A stretch of DNA of 19,375 bases from JBBQSN01 sp038213835. GTDB lineage: Bacteria > Actinomycetota > Actinomycetes > Actinomycetales > CAWJMD01. Below the pieces are notes generated by a model that saw only the letters and a program-made list of their open reading frames with translations, was not told the DNA's origin and did no database searches. A program made the translations under genes and the position numbers. This document shows, in pieces, positions 13,914 through 19,375 of this stretch; the stretch's first letter is position 1, and the number at the start of each line of letters is the position of its first letter. The DNA lies in the NCBI GenBank assembly GCA_038213835.1, contig JBBQSN010000056.1, positions 1-19,375 of the forward strand, given 5' to 3'.

Positions 13914-14756
13914 TCAGCGACCGGTGAAGCGCGGGGCCCGCTTCTCCCGCTGGGCGACCAGGCCCTCCTGCAGGTCGTCGGTGGCCAGGGTCACCGCCTG
14001 CGCCAACGCCTCCCACTGCAGCGCGGTCGCGTGGTCGTGGTGCCCGCCCCCGCGCAGCGCGCGCGTGGTCAGCCGGGTCGCCACCGGGGCCCGGGAGGCG
14101 ATGGTGGCGGCGAGGTCGAGCGCCTCCGGCAGCACCTGCTCGGCCGGGACCGCGCGCAGGGCGAGGCCGAGCCGGACGGCCTCCTCGCCGTCGACCATCC
14201 GTCCGGTGAGGAGCAGGTCCCTGGCCACCTGCAGCCCGGCGACCTCGGGCAGCGACCAGGTGGTGGCCATGCCGGGGTGCAGGCCCAGCGACGTGAAGGG
14301 CACCCCGAGCCGCGCGGTCGACGACACCACCCGCAGGTCGCACGCGAGCGCGAGCGACAGGCCCGCCCCGACGGCGGCACCGTTGACGGCGGCGACGGTC
14401 GGGACGTCGAGCCGGCGCAGCGAGAGCCAGTCGCTGTAGAAGGCGTGCATCCGCTCACGCAGCGCCTCGATGCCGGCGTCGGGATCGCCGCCGATCCAGG
14501 CGGTGTCGCCGCCGGAGCAGAACGCGCTGCCCGCCCCGGTCACGACGAGCGCCCGCAGCCCGCCGTCCTGGTGCAGGTGCTCCACCGCCCGCACCCAGGA
14601 CCGGGTCATGGCGGCATCCATCATGTTGCGACGGTCCGGCAGGTCCAGGGTCAGCACGGCCACGCCGTCGTCGCGACGGTGCAGGCGCAGGTGCTCCAGC
14701 CGCAGCGGCTCACTGGCCACCGCGGAGCGCTCGGACGGGGTGTCGGCCGGGGTCAC
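13914..14756 (-). CDS. Enoyl-CoA hydratase/isomerase (crotonase) family protein with altered active site
   Basis: This is a 280-aa crotonase-fold protein. The oxyanion-hole segments are intact: AFCSGGDTAW (78-87) and VNGAAVGAGLSLALACDL (124-141). A gapless by-eye alignment to rat mitochondrial enoyl-CoA hydratase puts Ser134 at catalytic Glu144 and Phe154 at Glu164, so neither hydration glutamate is present. CoA-ester binding is likely, but normal hydratase activity is not. It may be an isomerase-like, hydrolase-like or non-catalytic paralogue. It starts at GTG 14756 with GAGAGGG about 7 nt upstream. The N-terminal 15 residues are Ser/Ala-rich and the start could be slightly downstream. Confidence 0.87.
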   Translation of the reverse strand: MTPADTPSERSAVASEPLRLEHLRLHRRDDGVAVLTLDLPDRRNMMDAAMTRSWVRAVEHLHQDGGLRALVVTGAGSAFCSGGDTAWIGGDPDAGIEALRERMHAFYSDWLSLRRLDVPTVAAVNGAAVGAGLSLALACDLRVVSSTARLGVPFTSLGLHPGMATTWSLPEVAGLQVARDLLLTGRMVDGEEAVRLGLALRAVPAEQVLPEALDLAATIASRAPVATRLTTRALRGGGHHDHATALQWEALAQAVTLATDDLQEGLVAQREKRAPRFTGR

Positions 14757-14837
14757 CGGGGCACCCTCTCACGGGCCCTACCCGGCCTCCGCGACGCGCC
14801 GGGGCCGCGTACGACGCGTGCTCAGCGCGTGCTCGGC

Positions 14838-14843
14838 TAAGGT
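14838..14843 (+). promoter_or_regulatory. Possible -10 box for the DUF5679 gene
   Basis: TAAGGT fits TANNNT and predicts a start near 14850, giving a leader of about 115 nt. The leader holds short GC-rich self-complementary stretches (for example CCCC/GGGG around 14875-14892). No good -35 hexamer is seen. Confidence 0.35.
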
Positions 14844-14964
14844 GGGTGCCGATCCTGGCCCAGGGTGAGACAGACCCCCGGCCGGCAGGGGACCTTCCGC
14901 GACCCGCGGTGGTGACCGACGAGCCGGACCAGGACACCCGAGACAAGACGAAGGAGAGTGCCCC

Positions 14965-15120
14965 ATGGCTGAGACCTGGAAGGGCGATTTCTACTGCGTG
15001 AAGTGCAAGGAGAAGCGCGAGTCCGAGGGCAACGTGGTCGAGACGAACGGCCGACGGATGGCCAAGGGCACGTGCCCCGTCTGCGGCACGAACCTCAACC
15101 GCATCCTCGGCAAAGCCTGA
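14965..15120 (+). CDS. DUF5679 small zinc-ribbon protein
   Basis: This 51-aa protein has two Cys pairs, FYCVKCKEK (Cys11, Cys14) and GTCPVCGTNL (Cys38, Cys41), separated by a basic NGRRMAKG segment. This matches DUF5679, a tiny actinobacterial family whose pattern suggests a single zinc ribbon, possibly binding RNA, DNA or a protein. The function is unknown. AAGGAG lies 8 nt before the ATG, a strong ribosome site. The codon for Lys is AAG in all cases but one, as in the neighbours. The gene precedes the ThiF-like and ABC1 genes, from which a large hairpin separates it. The stop lies inside a 17-bp tandem repeat. Confidence 0.9.
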   Translation: MAETWKGDFYCVKCKEKRESEGNVVETNGRRMAKGTCPVCGTNLNRILGKA

Positions 15121-15149
15121 TCCTCAGCACGGCCTGATCCTCAGCACGG
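15116..15149 (+). repeat. 17-bp perfect tandem repeat over the DUF5679 stop codon
   Basis: CCTGATCCTCAGCACGG occurs at 15116-15132 and again at 15133-15149. The first copy contains the TGA stop of the DUF5679 gene, so the duplication is a recent local event that left the protein unchanged. Confidence 0.9.
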
Positions 15150-15217
15150 CGTGAGCCGCACCGAGGTGCGCGCCGGAGCCTGCTGACGCGGCGCCCCCCG
15201 GTGAGCGCGCACGACCT

Positions 15218-15257
15218 CGAACGGCCGGTACGGGACCTGTCCCGCCCCGGCCGTTCG
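15218..15257 (+). terminator. Large hairpin between the DUF5679 and ThiF-like genes (terminator or attenuator)
   Basis: CGAACGGCCGG (15218-15228) pairs perfectly with CCGGCCGTTCG (15247-15257), an 11-bp stem. Inside it, after a 2x2 internal loop, CGGGA (15231-15235) pairs with TCCCG (15240-15244) around a CCTG tetraloop. No T-run follows. It could end the DUF5679 transcript or set the ratio of it to the downstream genes. Smaller stem-forming stretches follow up to about 15300. Confidence 0.6.
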
Positions 15258-15321
15258 GCGTCCCGTCCGTACCTGTGGACGGCAAGCACCTGCCGTCGTC
15301 CTCCTTCGACACACTCACGAG

Positions 15322-16470
15322 ATGCTGCTCCAGATCCGGCCCGGGCTGGCCCGGGCCTGGCGGGCCCCGGGCCGGCTGCAGATCGGTCTGGACCCCCGGT
15401 GCGGGGTGGTCCTGGACGGCCTGACCGCCGCCGACGAGCACGTGCTCGCCGTGCTGGACGCCGGCACCGACGACCTCGGACGGCTGCACGCCCGGTCCCG
15501 TCGGTGGGGGCTCGCGGCGGACCGGGTCGACGACCTCGTCCGGCTGCTCGGGCAGGCCGGGGTGCTGCTGCCCGGGACCGTCCGGGAGCCCGTCGGGCGG
15601 CCGTCCCCATCCCGCGCCCTGGCGCGGCTCACCGAACCGGCTCGGACCCGGCTGCTGCCCACGGCGCACCGGCTCGCCGTCGCCTACCCGGACACCGACG
15701 GCTGGGAACCGCTGGCCCGACGGCTGGCCGCGCGGGTGCTCGTGCAGGGCGGCTGCCGGGTCGGCCTGCGGGTCGCCCTCACGCTGGCCGCCGCAGGAGC
15801 GGGCGCGGTCGACCTCGTCGACGACTCCCCCGTCTCGCCGGGCGACCTCGGCCCCGGCGCGTACCGCACCGGCGACCTCGGTCGGCCCCGGGCACGTGCC
15901 GCGGCCGAGCTGCTGGAGCCGGTGATCGCGCTCGTCACTGCGACCACGCCGACCACGCCGACCACGCCGACCGCGGTGGTGCTCGTCGGCAGCGGCGCGC
16001 TCGACCCGTCGAGGTACGACCCCTGGCTGGCCTGCGACGTCGCCCACCTCGCCGTGCTGGTGCGCGAGAGCGACGCCGTCGTCGGGCCGTTCGTCCGGGC
16101 CGGTCGCGGGTGCTGCCTGCGCTGCGTCGAGCTGTACCGCGCCGACCGCGACCCGGAGTGGCCCCGCGTGGCCGCCCAGGTCGCCACCGGCTGGGACGCC
16201 CGCTGCGACCCCGCGCTGGCCGAGCACGTCGCCGCCCTCGCCGTGAGCGAGGTGCTCACCCTGCTCGACGGTCGCGAGCAGCCGGTCAGCCTGGGCCGCA
16301 CGCTCGAGATCGCCCCCGGACGCCCCGTGCCCGTGCTGCGCGGCTGGCCGGCGCACCCTCGCTGCGGCTGCCTCGCGCTCCCCGTCCCGCCGATCCCGCT
16401 GCGTCCCGGCGTGTTCACCGACCACCTGGGCGCGCCCGCCGAGGACCTACCGTCCACAATGGGTGGGTGA
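15322..16470 (+). CDS. ThiF/E1-like adenylating-type protein, TOMM cyclodehydratase-like
   Basis: This is a 382-aa protein. Residues 1-90 look like the N-terminal peptide-binding/winged-helix part found in ThiF-type cyclodehydratase partner proteins. Residues about 132-320 form an E1-like Rossmann domain (ARVLVQGGCRVGLRVALTLA, then VDLVDD for nucleotide ribose binding). VVGPFVRAGRGCCLRCVEL (254-271) and HPRCGCL (345-351) provide Cys264/265/268 and Cys348/350, probably a zinc site. The glycine loop is degenerate (QGGCRVG). No YcaO gene or precursor peptide is seen nearby, so a peptide-modifying role is unsupported. A TTP repeat lies at about 208-217. The ATG at 15322 has no ribosome site; CACACT ends 6 nt upstream. 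The stop overlaps the ABC1 kinase start by 4 bp. Confidence 0.8.
   Translation: MLLQIRPGLARAWRAPGRLQIGLDPRCGVVLDGLTAADEHVLAVLDAGTDDLGRLHARSRRWGLAADRVDDLVRLLGQAGVLLPGTVREPVGRPSPSRALARLTEPARTRLLPTAHRLAVAYPDTDGWEPLARRLAARVLVQGGCRVGLRVALTLAAAGAGAVDLVDDSPVSPGDLGPGAYRTGDLGRPRARAAAELLEPVIALVTATTPTTPTTPTAVVLVGSGALDPSRYDPWLACDVAHLAVLVRESDAVVGPFVRAGRGCCLRCVELYRADRDPEWPRVAAQVATGWDARCDPALAEHVAALAVSEVLTLLDGREQPVSLGRTLEIAPGRPVPVLRGWPAHPRCGCLALPVPPIPLRPGVFTDHLGAPAEDLPSTMGG
15941..15967 (+). repeat. 9-bp tandem repeat, three copies
   Basis: CGACCACGC is repeated three times, with a partial fourth copy, inside the ThiF-like gene. It encodes Thr-Thr-Pro repeats. The unit is a multiple of three, so copy-number change would keep the frame. 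Confidence 0.85.
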
Positions 16471-17804
16471 ACGAGGTCCCCCGCACCGCGATCGGCCGTA
16501 CCGCACGGCTGGCTGCTCTGCCGGGCACCTTCGGGGCCCGCACCGCGTGGGGCATCGGCCGCCGGCTGGGCGGCAGGTCCGCCGAGGCCGTCGCCGCCGA
16601 GGTCCAGGCCCGCACCGCCGAGCAGATGTTCAAGGTGCTCGGCGAGCTCAAGGGCGGGGCGATGAAGTTCGGCCAGATGCTGAGCGTCTTCGAGGCCGGC
16701 CTGCCCGAGGAGCTGATGGCGCCCTACCGCGCCACGCTGACCAAGCTGCAGGACGCCGCTCCGCCGCTGCCGGCCGCCACCGTGCACAAGGTGCTGGCCG
16801 AGCAGATGGGCGTGCGCTGGCGCCGGCTGTTCACCGAGTTCGACGACCGCCCCACCGCCGCCGCCTCCATCGGCCAGGTGCACCGGGCCACCTGGAAGGA
16901 CGGCCGTGACGTCGCCGTCAAGGTCCAGTACCCCGGCGCCGGTGAAGCGCTGGTCTCCGACCTCAACCAGCTCTCCCGGGCGGCCCGGGTCAGCACGGCG
17001 TGGATCCCGGGCCTGGACATCGGACCGATCCTGACCGAGCTCAAGCAGCGGATGGTCGAGGAGCTCGACTACAGCGCTGAGGCGACCTGGCAGCAGACCT
17101 TCCACGAGGCCTTCGTCGACGTCGAGGAGTTCGCCGTCCCGGCGGTCGTGCGCTCCACCGAGCGGGTGATCGTCTCGGAGTGGCTCGAGGGCACCCCGCT
17201 GTCGCGGCTGATCGCCGAGGGCACCCAGCAGGAGCGCGACCTCGCGGCCCGTCGGTACCTAGAGTTCTTGTTCCTCGGTCCCTCGCGCGCCGGCCTGCTG
17301 CACGCCGACCCGCACCCCGGGAACTTCCGGCTCACCCCGGACGGTCGACTCGGCGTGCTGGACTTCGGCGCCGTGAAGCAGCTGCCCGACGGGATGCCGC
17401 CCGAGATCGGGCGGCTCCTGGTGCTGGCGCTGTCGGGCGACGCGCAGGGCGTGGTCGACGGGCTGCGCGAGGCGGGCTTCATCCGCCCGACGATGCAGAT
17501 CGACCCGGACGGGCTGCTGGCGTACCTCGCACCGTTCCTGGCGCCGGCTCAGCACGAGACGTTCACGTTCTCCCGGTCCTGGATGCAGGAGCTGTTCCAG
17601 CACATCCAGGACCCGAGACGGCCGCAGTGGTCGCTGGGCATGAAGCTCAACCTGCCACCGGAGTACCTGCTGATCCACCGGGTCTGGCTCGGCGGCATCG
17701 GCGTGCTGTGCCAGCTGGGCGGGGAGATCCCGGTGCTCGAGGTGCTCGACGAGCACCTGCCCGAGTTCCACCGCGACCAGGTCACCGAGCCCGCCACCGG
17801 CTGA
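16467..17804 (+). CDS. AarF/ABC1/UbiB family atypical kinase
   Basis: This 445-aa protein has the ABC1 hallmarks in order: the KxGQ motif KFGQ (67-70) in its N-terminal extension, the Ala-rich loop AAASIGQVHRA (131-141) that replaces the Gly-rich loop, VAVKVQYPG with the catalytic-type Lys152, EELDYSAEA (the ExD motif), HADPHPGNF (catalytic loop) and LDFG (metal-binding DFG). Homologues include COQ8/UbiB, which support quinone biosynthesis, and M. tuberculosis Rv3197. Such proteins are usually ATPases rather than protein kinases. It starts at GTG 16467, overlapping the ThiF-like stop by 4 bp, so the two are probably co-translated. CACAAT also ends 6 nt before the GTG. The gene after it is not whiB7, unlike in mycobacteria. 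Confidence 0.93.
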   Translation: MNEVPRTAIGRTARLAALPGTFGARTAWGIGRRLGGRSAEAVAAEVQARTAEQMFKVLGELKGGAMKFGQMLSVFEAGLPEELMAPYRATLTKLQDAAPPLPAATVHKVLAEQMGVRWRRLFTEFDDRPTAAASIGQVHRATWKDGRDVAVKVQYPGAGEALVSDLNQLSRAARVSTAWIPGLDIGPILTELKQRMVEELDYSAEATWQQTFHEAFVDVEEFAVPAVVRSTERVIVSEWLEGTPLSRLIAEGTQQERDLAARRYLEFLFLGPSRAGLLHADPHPGNFRLTPDGRLGVLDFGAVKQLPDGMPPEIGRLLVLALSGDAQGVVDGLREAGFIRPTMQIDPDGLLAYLAPFLAPAQHETFTFSRSWMQELFQHIQDPRRPQWSLGMKLNLPPEYLLIHRVWLGGIGVLCQLGGEIPVLEVLDEHLPEFHRDQVTEPATG

Positions 17805-17839
17805 GCCGTCCAGCAGCTGGCGTCGTGACGTCCCGTCGG

Positions 17840-18165
17840 TCAGGGCCGGGTGTCGGCACCGTCCTTCCAGGCGTCCGCCACGATCCGGCCGATCCGGATC
17901 GGGTTGCCGAACGGGTCGCGCACCGCCATGTCGCGCCCGTAGCTCATCTCGGTCGGCGGCGGCGTGGTCTCGACCCCTTCGCGACGAGCACGTCGTGCAC
18001 GGCATCGACGTCCTCGGTCGCGAACCCGATCCAGCCTCCGGCAGCGCCCTCGGCGACCAGCTCGCGGAGCTGCTCGGCGGTGGCGGGGTCGTGGGCCGGC
18101 GGGCCGGGGCGCTCGCGCAGGACCTCTCCATCGTCGCGGGGGACCGTCAACGGACCGCGAGCCCG
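17840..18165 (-). pseudogene. VOC/glyoxalase-bleomycin resistance family remnant (5'-truncated, frameshifted)
   Basis: The minus strand encodes the C-terminal two thirds of a VOC protein: LTVPRDDGEVLRERPG, then a helical segment, GWIGFATEDVDAVHDVLVAKG, and in another frame VETTPPPTEMSYGRDMAVRDP followed by FGNPIRIGRIVADAW. The two parts join at a run of four G (plus-strand C 17974-17977). One extra G would restore a continuous frame. The first 35 or so residues of a normal VOC protein, including the first beta strand and a metal ligand, are missing, and no start codon in context is seen. VOC proteins include glyoxalases, dioxygenases and drug-binding proteins. The upstream limit near 18165 is approximate. 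A sequencing error could explain the frameshift but not the missing N-terminus. Confidence 0.72.
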
Positions 18166-18168
18166 CGA

Positions 18169-18588
18169 CGGCGGCTCGCCCACGACCCTGCGGACGGTGA
18201 GCCGCTGCCGCAGGACTGGCGCCAGAGCCTGTCGCGACAGCTGGGTGAGCTGGCAGCCGCCTGGCAGGCCCCGGCGGCCTGGGAGGGCATGACGACCGCA
18301 GGCGGGGTGACCTTGCCCGCCGAGGTCTGCGGCCTGGTCGCCCTCGACGAGGTGCTCCTGCACGGCTGGGACCCCGCCGCGGCCACCGGGCAGGACTACA
18401 CGCCGACCGACGCCGAGGCCGAGGCGGTGCTGCCGATCGTCAGCCCGGCCGGGGACGATGCGGCCGACGCCGCCGCCCGCGAGGGGATGTTCGGGCCGCC
18501 GCTGGCGGTGCCGGACGGCGCGAGCCCGTTCGAGCGGGTGCTGGCGCTGTCGGGGCGCGACCCGCGGCGCGGCCCGCCGGTCGGCTGA
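18169..18588 (+). pseudogene. TIGR03086-type (mycothiol-dependent maleylpyruvate isomerase-like) remnant, 5'-truncated
   Basis: From about LPQDWRQSLSRQLGELAAAW the plus strand matches the C-terminal two thirds of the TIGR03086 / MDMPI-like DinB-fold family: AWEGMTTAGGVTLPAEV, then LVALDEVLLHGWD with the family's HGWD motif, ATGQDY, and GMFGPPLAVPD near the end. The N-terminal helix with the first metal-binding His (usually around a DHV motif) is absent. Upstream the frame stays open to 17995, but that part is antisense to the VOC remnant. A chimeric protein from an upstream ATG or GTG could still be made. Intact relatives are roughly 190-210 aa; about 140 residues remain here. Family members use mycothiol or bind metal; activity is unlikely. 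Confidence 0.68.
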
Positions 18589-18635
18589 CGCTGGCACCGG
18601 ACCCCCGGGTGGCGCCCCCCAGGACGGAGCACTGC

Positions 18636-18664
18636 TTGTGGCAGGGCGCCGGAGGCAGCACGAT
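18636..18664 (+). promoter_or_regulatory. Promoter for a leaderless YdeI-family transcript
   Basis: TTGTGG (18636-18641), a 17-bp spacer and CACGAT (18659-18664) place +1 on the GTG at 18671. The hexamers are imperfect, but spacing and position agree with the other leaderless candidates in the window. Confidence 0.4.
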
Positions 18665-18670
18665 CGCACC

Positions 18671-19267
18671 GTGGACAGCGAGCCGGTCGAGGGCACCGCG
18701 AGCGACGGTCGCCCCAGCGTGCACCCCGAGACCCTCGCGCAGTGGCGCTCCTGGCTGGCCCGGCACCACGACCGAGGCAGCGGCGTCTGGGTGGTGCAGT
18801 GGAAGACCCGCACCTCACGCCCCGCCCTCGGCTACGAGGAACAGGTCGTCGAGGCCCTGGCCTGGGGCTGGATCGACAGCACGGCCGGCACCGTGGACGC
18901 CGACCGGTCCCGGATGTGGTTCGCTCCGCGCCGTCCGGGCAGCGGGTGGTCACGCCCGAACAAGCGCCGGGTCGAGCGGCTGCTGTCCGAGGGCCGGATG
19001 CAGCCGGCCGGTCAGCGGGCGATCGACCTCGCGCAGGCGAACGGCAGCTGGACGCTGCTCGACGACGTCGAGGACCTCGTGGTGCCCCACGACCTCGTCG
19101 CGGCGCTCGGGGCCCGCGCCGGCGCCCGGGAGAACTGGGACGCGTTCACGCCGTCGGCGCGCAAGCAGATGCTGACCCGGCTGGTGACCGCGAAGAAGGC
19201 CGAGACGCGGGAGCGCTGGGTCGAGCGGATCGCCGAGGCCGCCGGACGCGGCGAGCGCGCCGTCTGA
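18671..19267 (+). CDS. YdeI/OmpD-associated family protein
   Basis: This is a 198-aa protein. The family signature is clear: ALAWGWIDSTAG (about 58-69), then MWFAPRRPGSGWSRPNKRRVERLLSEGRM and the C-terminal helix FTPSARKQMLTRLVTAKKAETRERWVERI, each shown as pattern only. Members include bacterial YdeI, linked to stress and antimicrobial-peptide tolerance in enterics; here the role is unknown. The start was set at GTG 18671 because the family begins a few residues later (HPETLAQWRSWL) and a -10-like box ends 6 nt before it. There is no Shine-Dalgarno sequence. It converges on the minus-strand gene at the window's end across 48 bp. Confidence 0.88.
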   Translation: MDSEPVEGTASDGRPSVHPETLAQWRSWLARHHDRGSGVWVVQWKTRTSRPALGYEEQVVEALAWGWIDSTAGTVDADRSRMWFAPRRPGSGWSRPNKRRVERLLSEGRMQPAGQRAIDLAQANGSWTLLDDVEDLVVPHDLVAALGARAGARENWDAFTPSARKQMLTRLVTAKKAETRERWVERIAEAAGRGERAV

Positions 19268-19315
19268 GGGACGCGGTCAGGTCCGTCGGTGCCGGGCCGG
19301 ACGGGTGGCAGCCGC

Positions 19316-19375
19316 TCAGCCGCGACGGTCCGGGAAGTCGTCCTCCCGGAACTCGTCGTCGGCTCCACGCCGGTG
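19316..19375 (-). CDS. C-terminal end of an unidentified protein
   Basis: Reading inward from the window edge on the minus strand, one frame gives HRRGADDEFREDDFPDRRG and a TGA stop at 19318-19316. The charged, Asp/Glu/Arg-rich tail with no hydrophobic core looks like a disordered C-terminus. Nineteen residues are not enough to name a family. That it is coding at all is inferred from codon pattern and from the gap-free gene packing in the window. Confidence 0.4.
   Translation of the reverse strand, partial: HRRGADDEFREDDFPDRRG

Noticed and set aside
15121..15321. Search for a short precursor peptide that the E1-like protein might process.
   Set aside because: Only an 11-codon GTG frame (15151-15186) without a ribosome site was found, with no leader or core-like composition. 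No YcaO partner is present either.
15201..16466. A long plus-strand frame leading into the ABC1 kinase that could be read as a large N-terminal extension or fusion.
   Set aside because: This stretch is out of frame with the recognised ThiF-like gene and is Arg/Pro/Ala-rich noise. The kinase family begins at about the GTG at 16467.
16460..16470. The E1-like protein ends in Gly-Gly, as do ubiquitin-like carrier proteins.
   Set aside because: The bases are the GGTGGGTGA overlap with the kinase start, and an E1 domain is not a carrier fold. It is most likely coincidence.

Overview
This window is very GC-rich actinobacterial chromosome, packed with short-gapped genes on both strands. Third codon positions are almost always G or C, so long spurious open frames shadow most genes. 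The gene content (UPF0182 membrane protein, PPA1309 family, YlbL-type PDZ/S16 protein, DUF2342 zinc metalloprotease, DUF5679, ThiF-like protein, ABC1 kinase) is an actinobacterial core set. It resembles the Mycobacterium tuberculosis Rv3193c-Rv3197 neighbourhood. The genus cannot be fixed from the sequence; the style fits Geodermatophilaceae or relatives, but that is a guess. I see no mobile element, CRISPR array or rRNA.

Layout. 1-189: the 3' end of an ornithine cyclodeaminase/mu-crystallin family gene. 410-557: an initiator tRNA-fMet on the minus strand, with a clear promoter and a strong terminator hairpin. 588-2256: a SAM methyltransferase divergent from an HxlR-type regulator. 2231-7211: UPF0182 (-), PPA1309 (+) and a membrane PDZ/S16 protease (-). 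7365-10735: an atypical SDR protein (-) divergent from a DUF2342 metalloprotease that is translationally coupled to a NUDIX hydrolase. 10751-12606: a PLP-dependent trans-sulfuration-type enzyme (-) divergent from an Lrp/AsnC regulator, with a palindromic operator candidate between them. 12611-13901: a YgjP-type metallopeptidase (-) divergent from a second NUDIX hydrolase. 13914-14756: a crotonase-fold protein that lacks both canonical catalytic glutamates. 14965-17804: a small zinc-ribbon DUF5679 protein, a ThiF/TOMM-like E1 protein and an AarF/ABC1 kinase, the last two overlapping by 4 bp. 17840-18588: two broken genes facing away from each other, a VOC/glyoxalase remnant (-) and a TIGR03086 (mycothiol-dependent maleylpyruvate isomerase-like) remnant (+). 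18671-19267: a YdeI/OmpD-associated family protein. 19316-19375: the tail of a minus-strand gene.

Two patterns stand out. First, many genes without a Shine-Dalgarno sequence carry an xAxxxT -10-like hexamer ending 6-7 nt before the start codon, which suggests leaderless transcripts. Second, the VOC/TIGR03086 pair looks like a divergent gene pair whose shared promoter and both 5' ends were removed by one deletion. No wholly new system is proven. The least explained unit is the DUF5679 / E1-like / ABC1-kinase cluster, with a large hairpin between its first two genes.
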